DNA of 64,000 nt from Shewanella insulae (GTDB taxonomy: Bacteria > Pseudomonadota > Gammaproteobacteria > Enterobacterales > Shewanellaceae): assembly GCF_009831655.1 (NCBI RefSeq), contig NZ_WRPA01000005.1, positions 1-64,000 of the forward strand, in the 5' to 3' direction. A model generated the notes under the pieces. The model searched no databases, was not told the DNA's origin, and worked only from the letters and a program-made list of their open reading frames with translations. How positions within the stretch are numbered: position 1 is the first letter of the stretch; each line of letters starts with the position of its first letter. Below are positions 7,416 to 16,433 of this stretch, in pieces. Position numbers and translations under genes: made by a program.

Positions 7416-8300
7416 ATGCAACTTTTTGTTAGAGATTTAACCGTAATCGATTTTTCTTACCTGTGTCCTATTCGTGGCATGGTGGGAGAGAGCTGGATCG
7501 TCGATGTGCTGCTCGATGGCGGGCTGGACGATCAGAACATGGTGCTGGATTTTGCCAAAGTGAAACGCACCATCAAGAACACCATCGACGATGTGGCCGA
7601 TCACCGCCTGCTGATCCCCACCGCCTGTGCCGAGGTAAGATGGCAGCAGCAGGGCGATCGTGTCTGGATGGACTTCAACAGCCTGCAGGGAGATATCCAT
7701 CTCGCCTGTCCTGCCCAGGCCTTTGCCCTGATACCCACTGAGATCATCGATTTCGACAGCGTGAACGCCTTCTTGCTGAAAGCCTTGAAAGAGGTGCTGC
7801 CCGACAACGTACAGGGCATTGCGTTAACCCTGCGTAACGAGCTGCACGAAACCCCTTATTATCACTACTCACATGGCTTGAAGAAGCACGATGGCAACTG
7901 TCAGCGTATCGCCCACGGTCATCGCAGCCCGATCAACGTGTTTGAAAATGGTATCGCCGCGCCTAAGTGGGACGAGTATTGGGCCCGCCGCTGGAAAGAT
8001 ATTTATCTCGGGAGCGAAGATGACCTGGTTGGGGTGGACGAACTAGAGCTGTCGCCGCAGACAACGGTGAGTGACGAGACCCACTATGGTTTCCACTATG
8101 TGGCGCCGCAAGGGGATTTTCAGCTGGCCATGCCTAAGAAGCGCTGCGAGATCATCCCCCACGACACCACGGTAGAGCTGCTGGCCGACTTTATCGCCAC
8201 CACGCTGGCGAGCGAAAACCCAGAGAGCGAATTTAAGGTGATCGCCTATGAAGGTGTGGGTAAGGGCGCCATCTCAGTTAAAGGCGAGCGCCGCGCCTAG
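7416..8300 (+). CDS. 6-pyruvoyl-tetrahydropterin synthase / QueD-related protein
   Basis: 294 residues. The N-terminal part (about 1-90) begins with a PTPS-like strand, 'DFSYL', followed by GMVGESWIVDVLL. The centre has AHGHRSP near residue 167, a His-X-His pair like the zinc ligands of PTPS/QueD. Length is roughly twice a single PTPS domain (~120-150), so the protein probably contains two related modules. Large PTPS-related proteins of this kind occur in Shewanella and Vibrio and are of unproven substrate; a role in pterin or 7-deazaguanine chemistry is inference. It precedes the M23 peptidase by 44 bp and may be co-transcribed with it. Confidence 0.8.
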   Translation: MQLFVRDLTVIDFSYLCPIRGMVGESWIVDVLLDGGLDDQNMVLDFAKVKRTIKNTIDDVADHRLLIPTACAEVRWQQQGDRVWMDFNSLQGDIHLACPAQAFALIPTEIIDFDSVNAFLLKALKEVLPDNVQGIALTLRNELHETPYYHYSHGLKKHDGNCQRIAHGHRSPINVFENGIAAPKWDEYWARRWKDIYLGSEDDLVGVDELELSPQTTVSDETHYGFHYVAPQGDFQLAMPKKRCEIIPHDTTVELLADFIATTLASENPESEFKVIAYEGVGKGAISVKGERRA

Positions 8301-8344
8301 CGGTATATATGACGTTTTATTAGCCTAATCAATAGGAGTCGAAT

Positions 8345-9211
8345 TTGAACTTGTTGCGCTTAGTTGTGGCGGTATTCTGTCTTGGTGGCGCCATGGGCGC
8401 TCAGGCCGAGGTGAACCTGAGCGAGGTTAACTTGAGTGGCAAGATGGAGCAGGGTGCGTTGATCCGCGGCCAGACTCAGGCGGGAACTCAGGTATGGCTC
8501 AACGGTGAGCCGGTAAAGGTGAGCCCCGAAGGCCTGTTTGCCTTCGGCTTCGAGAGACAAGCCGAGCTTAATCAAGAGCTTAAGCTGGTCTATCCCGATG
8601 GCCTGACCCAGCTTATGCCCCTCAAGATAAGCGAGAAACAGTACAAGATAGACAGGGTCAACGGCATCGCCAAGAAGATCATGAAGCCGGATCCTAAGGC
8701 TATAGAGCGCGCCGCCAAAGACAGCAAGCAGGTCAAGGCCGCCAGAGCCACCTTCTCGGGCCAAACCGCCTTTGCTAAAGATTTCATCTGGCCGCTCACC
8801 GGCCGCATCTCGGGTGTTTATGGCAGTCAGCGTGTCTATAACGGTAAGCCGGGTAACCCTCACTATGGGGTGGATGTCGCCGCCAAGACAGGCACAGTTG
8901 TGGTGGCACCCGCCGATGGTGTGGTGACCCTCTCAGTTCCCGACATGTTCTACTCAGGCGGCACTATGATCATCGACCACGGCTATGGGGTGAGCTCCAG
9001 CTTCCTGCATCTGAGCAAGCTCTATGTTAAGCCGGGCGATGTGATCAAACAGGGCCAACCGGTTGCCGAGGTGGGCGCCACCGGACGCGTTACCGGGCCG
9101 CATCTTGACTGGCGCCTTAACTGGTTCCAGATGCGACTGGATCCCGTGACTGTGGTACCGTCCATGGCCAGTGTGCTTGAGCGTCAAAACCAGGCCAAGC
9201 AGGCAAAGTAG
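8345..9211 (+). CDS. M23 (LytM-type) murein endopeptidase, exported
   Basis: The 288-residue protein starts with TTG at 8345 after AGGAG and has a signal peptide (about residues 1-22, ending AQA). A small beta domain follows, then an M23 domain from about residue 150. Zinc ligand motifs are visible: HYGVDVA (H-x3-D) near residue 176 and HLDWR near 258, with the supporting histidine in SFLHLSK. M23 enzymes cut peptidoglycan cross-bridges or act as degenerate activators of amidases; here the ligands appear intact, so activity is likely. It is followed by a terminator at 9278-9301. Confidence 0.88.
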   Translation: MNLLRLVVAVFCLGGAMGAQAEVNLSEVNLSGKMEQGALIRGQTQAGTQVWLNGEPVKVSPEGLFAFGFERQAELNQELKLVYPDGLTQLMPLKISEKQYKIDRVNGIAKKIMKPDPKAIERAAKDSKQVKAARATFSGQTAFAKDFIWPLTGRISGVYGSQRVYNGKPGNPHYGVDVAAKTGTVVVAPADGVVTLSVPDMFYSGGTMIIDHGYGVSSSFLHLSKLYVKPGDVIKQGQPVAEVGATGRVTGPHLDWRLNWFQMRLDPVTVVPSMASVLERQNQAKQAK

Positions 9212-9277
9212 GCCAAATAGGTCAAAGTTACCCCTCAATAGCTCCTCCCATATAATGAGCGGAACAAAATATCAGTC

Positions 9278-9301
9278 AAGGCGGCCAAGGGGCGCCTTTT
9301 C
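9278..9301 (+). terminator. Terminator after the M23 peptidase gene
   Basis: AAGGCG and CGCCTT pair over a 9-base loop and are followed by TTTT. Confidence 0.65.
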
Positions 9302-9383
9302 CATGTCTCTGCTTATTAACCCCTCTCTTTATTAATCCTTGTCTTTATTTATCCATCTGTTTTTATCACACCTCGTATTCAGG

Positions 9384-9411
9384 TGATCGATTATTGGCAT
9401 CGCTGCGTAAT
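9384..9411 (+). promoter_or_regulatory. Candidate RpoE/ECF promoter before the LON-domain gene
   Basis: TGATCG (9384-9389), a 17-base gap, then GTAAT (9407-9411). The same arrangement, TGATCC-N17-GTATA, lies before rpoE at 10175. The TGATC -35 is what I remember for the Rhodobacter sphaeroides RpoE (ChrR-controlled) consensus. Both the match and the spacing are seen; the assignment to this sigma factor is inference. Confidence 0.5.
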
Positions 9412-9511
9412 CAAGTTATAGGTCAACCAGATATCACTAGCAGCAAACAACTGCACTTCGATATCTGAGTTGGAAAGCATTTCAGTAGCAGAGTCGTGTA
9501 AGCAAGCCAGT

Positions 9512-10177
9512 ATGAAGATCACCCATAAAACCAGCCCTGGAAGCAGGACGCAGCAACAAGACCTCAAAGAATTCGCTGAGCAGACCCTGGCGGTCTTTCC
9601 ACTGCCGCTGTTTGTGTTGCCGGAGGGCGTTCAGCGTCTGAGGATCTTCGAGCAGCGTTACCTTGCTATGGTTTCAGAATCCTTGGTTTCAGAATCCATG
9701 GCGGCCGAGTCCACAGGCACAGGCTTTGTGATCGCCCGCTACGATAAGGCCTTTGATTTCAATGTGCCAGATTGGGGAACCAAGGTACAGATAGTCGATT
9801 TTCACCACGGCGAGGACGGCCTGTTGGTGATCGATGTCAGGGCCAGCCATCTGGTGAGCCTGGACAGGTTCGATATGCGTGGCGATGGACTCTTAATGGC
9901 TCGCTGCCGTCATCGTGATCATTGGCCATCTCAGTATCCCAGTGCCAAGCCTGGACAGCTGGGTCTGACCCTAGGCGCCGTGTTTGCCGAACATGGCCAA
10001 TTGGCACAGCTCTACCCCGAGCCAGAATTTAACCGGCTGGATTGGGTCTGCGCTCGCTTTTTAGAGATATTGCCTTTATCTTTGAATGAGAAGGAGAAAT
10101 TCATATTGCCTGACAGTTTTCCCCAGGCAAAGTCGTTTCTCGATACATTCATTTTGGGTCAGGACAAAATTAATTGA
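9512..10177 (+). CDS. Stand-alone LON substrate-binding-domain protein
   Basis: 221 residues from the ATG at 9512; an in-frame TTG at 9470 is possible but lacks support. The protein carries a LON N-terminal domain without ATPase or protease parts. Near residue 33 it reads FPLPLFVLPEGVQRLRIFEQRYLAM, quoted here as two halves: FPLPLFVLPEG and LRIFEQRYLAM, the family signature. Such proteins are of unknown function and may bind damaged or unfolded protein. The gene lies directly before rpoE-chrR and shares the TGATC-N17-GTA motif, which suggests membership in the photo-oxidative regulon. Confidence 0.85.
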   Translation: MKITHKTSPGSRTQQQDLKEFAEQTLAVFPLPLFVLPEGVQRLRIFEQRYLAMVSESLVSESMAAESTGTGFVIARYDKAFDFNVPDWGTKVQIVDFHHGEDGLLVIDVRASHLVSLDRFDMRGDGLLMARCRHRDHWPSQYPSAKPGQLGLTLGAVFAEHGQLAQLYPEPEFNRLDWVCARFLEILPLSLNEKEKFILPDSFPQAKSFLDTFILGQDKIN

Positions 10178-10202
10178 TCCTCGCCGCGCTCACCTGCGTA
10201 TA
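10175..10202 (+). promoter_or_regulatory. Candidate autoregulated promoter of rpoE-chrR
   Basis: TGATCC (10175-10180), 17 bases, GTATA (10198-10202), 33 bp before the rpoE ATG and overlapping the stop of the LON gene. ECF sigma factors of this group normally drive their own operon. The matching motif at 9384 strengthens the call. Confidence 0.55.
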
Positions 10203-10234
10203 GGCCTTTATGTAAGGGTCATACGTGAGTAAAG

Positions 10235-10873
10235 ATGCAGACACTTGTAAGCGCAGGCGCCCTAGATAAAGGGAGTGCGGATATCAAAACTCAGTCAGAG
10301 ACGCAGGTGCCGACGGAGCTTTCGAGCTGGTTGGTGCGGGTCGCCGATGCCAGAGATAAGCTGGCGTTCACCCACTTGTTTCAATTCTTTGCGCCCAAGA
10401 TTAAACGCTTCGGTATAAAGCAGCTAGGCAACGAGGCTCAGGCGCACGAGTTGGTGCAGGAGACCATGAGTAACGTCTGGCGCAAGGCTCATCTCTATGA
10501 CGGCGATAAAGGGGCGGCCACCACTTGGGTCTATACCGTGATGCGTAACGCCGCCTTCGATATGCTCAGGCGCCTTAAGGCCAAGGCCGAGATGAACCTG
10601 GGCGATGACATCTGGCCGCTGGAACAGGCTCAGGCCCAGAGTGAGGAGGACTCGCTTCATTTCGCCGATCATCTGATGGAGAAGCAGATGATGGCCTATG
10701 TCGACAGCCTGCCGGAGGCCCAGCGGGCCGTGGTCAAGGGTGTCTATTATCAGGAGCTGTCCCAAGAGCAGTTGGCCCAGCAATTTGGCGTGCCAATCGG
10801 CACCATTAAATCCAGGCTCAGGCTCGCCCTGGCAAAACTCAAGCAGCAGATGGGAGACCAGCAGCATGATTAA
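10235..10873 (+). CDS. rpoE: ECF RNA polymerase sigma factor (RpoE, ChrR-partner type)
   Basis: The 212-residue protein has sigma region 2 (about 45-110; ELVQETMSNVWRKA is the conserved core-binding helix) and region 4 (about 145-205; GVPIGTIKSRLRLALAKL is the DNA-recognition helix-turn-helix). The chrR start lies within its last codons (8-bp overlap), the usual sigma/anti-sigma coupling. This sigma group responds to singlet oxygen in Rhodobacter and Vibrio by release from ChrR. The gene content downstream (photolyase, Cfa, DUF1365, amine oxidase) is that regulon. Confidence 0.92.
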   Translation: MQTLVSAGALDKGSADIKTQSETQVPTELSSWLVRVADARDKLAFTHLFQFFAPKIKRFGIKQLGNEAQAHELVQETMSNVWRKAHLYDGDKGAATTWVYTVMRNAAFDMLRRLKAKAEMNLGDDIWPLEQAQAQSEEDSLHFADHLMEKQMMAYVDSLPEAQRAVVKGVYYQELSQEQLAQQFGVPIGTIKSRLRLALAKLKQQMGDQQHD

Positions 10874-11609
10874 TCACCATCCCACTTCTGACGTACTGGC
10901 GCAGTTTGTTGCCGGTAACTTGCCTGCATCCGTATCCGTCGTGGTGGCCAGCCATGTGGAGCTTTGTAGTGAGTGTAACCGCGCCGTACAGGCTCTCACC
11001 GAGCAGGCCGCCATCGACGCCTTCGGCGAGTCTATCAAAGAACAAGGCTTGCGAGATGAGCCTCAAGCCGCTGGCTTAGAGGATTTTTCTGGCTTAGACT
11101 ATTTTGATTTTCTCAACCAGTTCGGTGACTCAGACGATTACGCAGATCTTGATGATTGCATCGAGGCTATCACGGCACAGGAGCGTGACGATACGAACCA
11201 GTTGCCGCAAACCGTCACCGAGATTGCCGTGGGCGGTGAGCGCATCCCGCTGCCGACCGCGCTTAAGTCTATTGCCCTCAAGGAGTGGCAGGGCATGGGC
11301 AAGCTATCACGCTCGCGCCTGGCACTGGATGATGGTGATCTCAGGATGAGCCTGCTGCACATAGACAAGGGGGGCAGTGTGCCTTGTCACACCCATAAAG
11401 GCTTCGAGATAACCTTGTTGCTGCAGGGCAGCTTTACCGATGAGATGGGCGTTTATCGCAAGGGCGATTTCGTCTGGCTCGACGGCCAGCACACCCATCA
11501 GCCGGTGACCGAGGAGGGCTGCGTCTGCCTCACAGTATCGAGTGACGCTATTCACTTTACCCAAGGGATGAGCCAGCTGCTTAACCCAATAGGACGATTC
11601 ATCTATTAA
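10866..11609 (+). CDS. chrR: ChrR-type zinc anti-sigma factor with cupin domain
   Basis: 247 residues from the ATG overlapping the rpoE stop. An N-terminal zinc anti-sigma domain holds HVELCSEC (H-x3-C-x2-C) near residues 28-35. The C-terminal cupin starts near residue 150 and carries HTHKGFE, then a later HTHQP. In ChrR the N-terminal domain binds the sigma factor and the cupin is needed for release under singlet oxygen. All key ligands are present, so the switch looks intact. Confidence 0.93.
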   Translation: MINHHPTSDVLAQFVAGNLPASVSVVVASHVELCSECNRAVQALTEQAAIDAFGESIKEQGLRDEPQAAGLEDFSGLDYFDFLNQFGDSDDYADLDDCIEAITAQERDDTNQLPQTVTEIAVGGERIPLPTALKSIALKEWQGMGKLSRSRLALDDGDLRMSLLHIDKGGSVPCHTHKGFEITLLLQGSFTDEMGVYRKGDFVWLDGQHTHQPVTEEGCVCLTVSSDAIHFTQGMSQLLNPIGRFIY

Positions 11610-11646
11610 TCCGAGTGTTAATCCGAGTCTGCCAACTGGAGGCGCT

Positions 11647-12588
11647 ATGAAGAAATTAAAGATTGGCATCAGTGCCTGTGTGATGGGTGAGCCGGTGCGT
11701 TTCGACAGAGGCCACAAAAAATCGGGTTTCTGTATGGAGCAGCTGGCGGAGTTCGCCGAATTTAAACCTGTGTGTCCCGAGATGGCCATCGGCCTGCCGG
11801 TGCCACGCCCCACCATCAGGCAGATAGTGCGGGACAACATCATTACCGTGTCGCGCCCCGACGGTAGCGGCGATGTGACCCAGGCCCTTAAAGACTTCGG
11901 CGCTAATGCCGCCCAGAACTATCAGGATCTTGCAGGGTTCGTGTTTTGTGCCAAGAGCCCCAGCTGCGGCATGGAGCGGGTCAAGGTGTATCATCATCAC
12001 GGCAAGGGTTCCGAGTCTACCGGCGTCGGCATCTTCGCCGAGCAGGTGATGAAGGCAAATCCGCTCTTGCCCTGTGAGGAGAGTGGCAGGTTGAACGACC
12101 CCATCATTCGCGAAAACTTCACTACCCGCATCTTCACCTACCAGAAGTGGCTGGATCTCAAGGCCGAGGGGTTGACCCGACACAAGTTAATCCAGTTCCA
12201 TAGCGCCCATAAGTATCTGGTGATGAGTCATCATGTAGAGAGCTATCGCGAGTTGGGCCGTCTGTTGGGCCGCGCCGATATCGGTGTAGAGGAGCAGGGT
12301 GAGCGTTATATCTCGGGGCTGATGCAGGCACTTAAGCATAAGGCGTCCCGTCGTAGTCACACTAATACGCTGCAACACCTGCAGGGGTACTTTAAGCGTC
12401 AGCTGGACGAGCATAAGCGCCGCGAGCTGACCCAGGAGATCGCCGCCTATCGCGAGGGGCTGTCGCCACTCTTGGTGCCGCTGACCCTGATAAAGCATCA
12501 TCTTATTGAGTTTCCTAACGAATACCTGCAGCAGCAGACCTATCTTAACCCTCATCCCAAGGAGCTGAGATTGAGGTACGGCTATTGA
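11647..12588 (+). CDS. DUF523-DUF1722 (YbgA-like) protein
   Basis: The 313-residue protein joins DUF523 (about 1-150; ISACVMGEPVRFDRGHK and CAKSPSCG with several Cys) and DUF1722/YbgA (about 185-300). In E. coli ybgA also precedes the photolyase gene. The last bases overlap the TTG start of phrB. Function is unproven; cysteine-rich DUF523 may bind a metal or cluster (inference). It is in the operon that follows chrR (37-bp gap). Confidence 0.9.
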   Translation: MKKLKIGISACVMGEPVRFDRGHKKSGFCMEQLAEFAEFKPVCPEMAIGLPVPRPTIRQIVRDNIITVSRPDGSGDVTQALKDFGANAAQNYQDLAGFVFCAKSPSCGMERVKVYHHHGKGSESTGVGIFAEQVMKANPLLPCEESGRLNDPIIRENFTTRIFTYQKWLDLKAEGLTRHKLIQFHSAHKYLVMSHHVESYRELGRLLGRADIGVEEQGERYISGLMQALKHKASRRSHTNTLQHLQGYFKRQLDEHKRRELTQEIAAYREGLSPLLVPLTLIKHHLIEFPNEYLQQQTYLNPHPKELRLRYGY

Positions 12589-14009
12589 GCGCACTCCTGT
12601 GGCTGAGACGGGATTTTCGTCTCCATGACAATCCCGCCTTGAGTGAGGCGGTGCGGCTCGGGGTGAAACAGGCGCTGTTTATCGCCACTCCGTCTCAGTG
12701 GCAACAGCATGATATGGCGCCGATCAAGGTCGATCTCATTCGTCGCCATCTCGAGTTGATGGCCGGTGAGTTGTCCCAGTACGGTATCGAGCTGGTCATC
12801 TTGTCAGCCACAGATTTTCGGGATCAGGTGAGGGTGTTATGCGACTACTGCCGCGACCATGGCGTCAACCTGCTGCTGGCCAACAGCGAGCCTGAGCTCG
12901 ATGAGCAGGAGCGCGATAAACAGGTGATGGCGGCGGGGAGCGATCTGCGCCTGTGGCAAAACGATACCATCTTGCCGCCGGGCAGCGTGCTCAACCAGCA
13001 GGGTGAGATGTTTAAGGTCTTTACCCCTTTCAAGAAGGCCTGGCTCAAGTGTGTGGCGGCGAAGGGCATCGAGTGTGTGCCGACGCCGGCAAAATCGGTC
13101 TGTGATGCTCAAGCCGTGCCCCAGGTTACACAGCAGGAAAACACCAACTCATTAACTAGCATTGACCTTGATTTTCCCCTGGTGGACTCCAGCCGATGGC
13201 CCGACAGTGAGCAGGTGATGAGCCAGCTGCTGCCCCATTTCTGGGAAAACAAGTTGCTCGATTATGGCGAGCGGCGGGACTTTCCGGCCATCAAAGGCAC
13301 ATCAGGCTTGTCGCCTTATCTGGCTATTGGGGCCATCAGTCCTCGCTGGCTGGCGCTGCAACTGGTGCAGCGTCATCCCGAGGTGATCTATGACACCCAG
13401 CATGACGCCTTCAGCTGGCTCAATGAGTTGATCTGGCGCGATTTCTATAAGCATCTGTTGTTTCACTATCCCGAGCTTATCAAGGGTAGAAGCTTTCAGC
13501 CCAAGTATGAGTCGCTGCCCTGGCCCAATAATCAGGCCCACCTTCAGGCTTGGTGCGAAGGGCGCACGGGTTACCCCATAGTCGATGCGGCCATGAAACA
13601 GCTGCGCCGTACCGGCTGGATGCACAATCGTCTGCGCATGATAGTGGCGAGTTTCCTCACCAAGCACCTGCTGGTGGACTGGCATAAGGGTGAGCGCTTC
13701 TTCATGCAGCAGCTGATCGATGGTGATTTCAGTGCCAACAACGGCGGCTGGCAGTGGGCCGCCAGCACGGGCTGTGATGCCCAGCCCTATTTTAGGATCT
13801 TTAATCCCATCACCCAGAGCCAGAAATTTGATCCTAATGGCGATTTCATCCGTAAGTATCTACCAGAGTTGAGCGAGGTGCCCGACAAGCAGATCCACTT
13901 TCCCCACGACTATTTAGCCAGTCAGGGCAAGGCTGAGATCTACCCTGCGCCGATAGTGGACCATAAGGCGGCGCGCCAAAGGGCCCTGGCGTTTTATAAG
14001 GTGGAATAG
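12585..14009 (+). CDS. phrB: Deoxyribodipyrimidine photolyase (CPD class I)
   Basis: 474 residues, the normal length for the class. The N-terminal Rossmann domain opens with WLRRDFRLHDNPAL. The FAD-binding C-terminal part includes GRTGYPIVDAAMKQL, GWMHNRLRM and SANNGGWQWAASTGCD, all hallmarks of CPD photolyases. The enzyme repairs UV cyclobutane dimers using blue light. The start is a TTG whose last two bases belong to the preceding stop (ATTGA overlap), implying coupled translation. It is a standard member of the RpoE-ChrR regulon. Confidence 0.95.
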   Translation: MSALLWLRRDFRLHDNPALSEAVRLGVKQALFIATPSQWQQHDMAPIKVDLIRRHLELMAGELSQYGIELVILSATDFRDQVRVLCDYCRDHGVNLLLANSEPELDEQERDKQVMAAGSDLRLWQNDTILPPGSVLNQQGEMFKVFTPFKKAWLKCVAAKGIECVPTPAKSVCDAQAVPQVTQQENTNSLTSIDLDFPLVDSSRWPDSEQVMSQLLPHFWENKLLDYGERRDFPAIKGTSGLSPYLAIGAISPRWLALQLVQRHPEVIYDTQHDAFSWLNELIWRDFYKHLLFHYPELIKGRSFQPKYESLPWPNNQAHLQAWCEGRTGYPIVDAAMKQLRRTGWMHNRLRMIVASFLTKHLLVDWHKGERFFMQQLIDGDFSANNGGWQWAASTGCDAQPYFRIFNPITQSQKFDPNGDFIRKYLPELSEVPDKQIHFPHDYLASQGKAEIYPAPIVDHKAARQRALAFYKVE

Positions 14010-14010
14010 G

Positions 14011-14451
14011 ATGACGAAGACGACTAGCGCCCTATGGTTACAAAACTTTACTGCCGTGTATCGCGAGTTAGCTAGTGATAATCTCGAGGCGCTGCGCAAG
14101 ATCTATCACCCAGAGGTCGTCTTTTGCGACCCTCTGCATCGCGTCGAGGGGCTGGATAACCTGCTGGACTATTTTCAGGGCCTCTATCGTCAGGTGATCA
14201 GCTGTGAATTCACCATAGATGAGGTTCTTGAGCATCAAGGTGAAGCCGCCGTCTACTGGACCATGACCTTCAGGCACAAGCAGCTCAATGGCTGTCAGCC
14301 CATAGTCGTCGAGGGGCATTCTCAATTGCGGGCCAAAGACAACAAGGTGATATATCACAGAGACTACTTTGATGTTGGCGCCATGTTGTATGAACAGCTG
14401 CCGCTGCTCGGCGGACTTATCCGTGCGGTCAAACGCCGCGCCGTGAACTAG
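14011..14451 (+). CDS. NTF2/SnoaL-like protein
   Basis: A 146-residue soluble protein with an NTF2-like cone fold signature: an N-terminal helix (LWLQNFTAVYREL), then YHPEVVFCDPLHRVEGLDNL, typical of SnoaL-type small enzymes and ligand-binding proteins. It starts 1 bp after phrB and ends 9 bp before the SDR gene, clearly inside the operon. Homologues occur beside the same SDR/FAD/DUF1365 genes in related bacteria, so a role in the lipid-modification branch is likely but unproven. Confidence 0.82.
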   Translation: MTKTTSALWLQNFTAVYRELASDNLEALRKIYHPEVVFCDPLHRVEGLDNLLDYFQGLYRQVISCEFTIDEVLEHQGEAAVYWTMTFRHKQLNGCQPIVVEGHSQLRAKDNKVIYHRDYFDVGAMLYEQLPLLGGLIRAVKRRAVN

Positions 14452-14460
14452 GAGGCCGGG

Positions 14461-15183
14461 ATGAAAGTAATGATAACGGGCGCCACCTCTGGGATAGGCA
14501 AGCAGCTCTCCCTGGGTTATGCCAAGGCTGGTCATCAGGTCGTGGCCTGCGGTCGCAGCCAGACAAAGCTAGATGCGCTGACACAGGCGCAGCCTAACAT
14601 CAGCACCCTGTGTTTCGATTTGACCCAGTACGATAGCTATCCCGAACTCGCTGCCGACCATGGGCCGCTGGATCTGCTTATCCTCAACGCGGGCGATTGC
14701 GAGTATATCGACGATGCGCTTAATTTCGATGCCAAGCGTTTCGAGAAGATAATCAACATCAACCTTATTGCCATCGGCTACGCCCTGCAGGCCTGGTTGC
14801 CCAAGCTAAAAACCGGCGGTCGTCTGGTGTTGGTGAGCTCCAGTGCTCAGCTTTTGGCGCTACCACGAGCCGAGGCCTACGGCGCCTCCAAGGCGGGACT
14901 GAGTTATCTGGCCAAGGTGCTGGCGATCGATCTGGCTAAGCACCAGATAGAGGTTACCATGGTGCATCCGGGTTTCGTACAGACGCCGCTGACGGATCGC
15001 AACACCTTCGCCATGCCCATGATGATCGGCGCCGAGGAGGCCGCCGAGACCATAATGCGCGGCATCGCCAAGGGCAAGCGCGATATTCGCTTCCCGCGCC
15101 TGTTTATCTGGCTGATGCAAAGCCTCTCGCTGTTACCTTTTTCGCTCTGGCGCCGTCTCGCCATGAGGATGGTGTCTCCATGA
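14461..15183 (+). CDS. Short-chain dehydrogenase/reductase
   Basis: 240 residues. The N-terminal NAD(P) motif is TGATSGIG (residues 6-13), the structural NAG motif is LILNAG near residue 76, and the catalytic Ser region is VSSSAQ with YGASK near residue 140. This is a classical SDR. The C-terminus has a hydrophobic stretch (LFIWLMQSLSLLPFSLW) that may associate with membrane. It overlaps the next gene by 4 bp (ATGA). Substrate is unknown; the operon suggests fatty-acid or lipid oxidation chemistry. Confidence 0.9.
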   Translation: MKVMITGATSGIGKQLSLGYAKAGHQVVACGRSQTKLDALTQAQPNISTLCFDLTQYDSYPELAADHGPLDLLILNAGDCEYIDDALNFDAKRFEKIININLIAIGYALQAWLPKLKTGGRLVLVSSSAQLLALPRAEAYGASKAGLSYLAKVLAIDLAKHQIEVTMVHPGFVQTPLTDRNTFAMPMMIGAEEAAETIMRGIAKGKRDIRFPRLFIWLMQSLSLLPFSLWRRLAMRMVSP

Positions 15184-16433
15184 AGAAAATTGCCATTATC
15201 GGCTCGGGTATCTCGGGCCTGACCAGCGCCTATCTGCTGGACAAGCATTATGAGGTGACCCTGTTTGAGCAGAACGACTATGTGGGCGGACACACGGCCA
15301 CAGTTGATGTGCACCATGAGGGGCGCGACTATGCCATAGATACCGGCTTTATCGTGTTCAACGACAGGACCTATCCCAATTTTAATCGTCTGCTGGCCAT
15401 GCTAGGCATCGAGGGGCAGGCTACCGAAATGAGTTTTAGCGTGCACAACCGCCAGACGGGTTTCGAGTACAACGGCCACGGCCTCAATAGCCTGTTTGCC
15501 CAGCGGCGTAACCTGTTTCGCCCCCGTTTCTGGCGTCTGCTGAGTGAGATCTTAAGGTTCAATCGTCTCTGCAAGGAGTGTTACGGCCAGGATACTGTGC
15601 CACAGGGGATGACCCTGGGGGAGTTTCTGGCGCAGCATGGCTTTTCTCACTTTTTCAGCGAGCACTACATACTGCCCATGGGGGCGGCCATCTGGTCGAC
15701 CAGCCTGAAAGAGATGCAGGCCTTCGAGCTTAAGTTCTTCATCCGTTTCTTCTATAACCATGGCCTGCTCAACATCAGCGACAGGCCCCAGTGGTATGTG
15801 GTGCCCGGCGGCTCTCGTCAGTATGTCGAGGCGATCCTCGCCGGCTTGTCCTGCCCGGTACATCTAGGCAGTAAAATTCAGGGGGTATATCGCCATGAGG
15901 GCGAGGTGAGACTGGTGCTGCAAGGGGGCGAAACACAGGTGTTCGATGAGGTGATCTTCGCCTGTCACTCGGATCAGGCCCTCGCCCTGCTGGGGGACGC
16001 TACGGTCGATGAACAAGCCGTGTTGGGCAGCATTCCCTACAGCCGCAACGAGGTGGTGCTGCACACAGATATCAGTTTGCTGCCCAAACGGCCACTGGCC
16101 TGGGCGAGCTGGAACTATATGCTGGATGATAACCTAGAGCGCGCCGCCTGCGTCACCTACAACATGAATATCCTCCAGGGGATAGACAGCGACACCACCT
16201 TCTGTGTCACCCTGAATCAGAGTGAGGAGATTGAGGATGACAAGGTGCTGCGCCGCTTCGTCTATCACCATCCCGTGCTAAATGAGGCCAGTGTCGCGGC
16301 CCAGCAGCGGCGCCTGGAGATCTGCGGCAAGGCCCACACCCATTTTGTCGGCGCCTACTGGTACAACGGCTTCCATGAAGATGGCGTGCGCAGTGCCTTG
16401 GATGTCACCAAGCGCTTCGGGATGAGCCTATGA
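15180..16433 (+). CDS. FAD-dependent amine-oxidase-like oxidoreductase (COG2907 type)
   Basis: 417 residues. The N-terminal dinucleotide-binding motif is AIIGSGISGLTSAYLL, followed by the GGHTATV segment of the amine-oxidase/desaturase superfamily. It starts within the SDR stop and its own stop overlaps the DUF1365 start. The trio FAD oxidase-DUF1365-Cfa is widely conserved beside RpoE-ChrR. In related bacteria these genes have been linked to unusual (for example furan) fatty acid formation on Cfa-type scaffolds; applying that here is inference. Confidence 0.92.
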   Translation: MKKIAIIGSGISGLTSAYLLDKHYEVTLFEQNDYVGGHTATVDVHHEGRDYAIDTGFIVFNDRTYPNFNRLLAMLGIEGQATEMSFSVHNRQTGFEYNGHGLNSLFAQRRNLFRPRFWRLLSEILRFNRLCKECYGQDTVPQGMTLGEFLAQHGFSHFFSEHYILPMGAAIWSTSLKEMQAFELKFFIRFFYNHGLLNISDRPQWYVVPGGSRQYVEAILAGLSCPVHLGSKIQGVYRHEGEVRLVLQGGETQVFDEVIFACHSDQALALLGDATVDEQAVLGSIPYSRNEVVLHTDISLLPKRPLAWASWNYMLDDNLERAACVTYNMNILQGIDSDTTFCVTLNQSEEIEDDKVLRRFVYHHPVLNEASVAAQQRRLEICGKAHTHFVGAYWYNGFHEDGVRSALDVTKRFGMSL

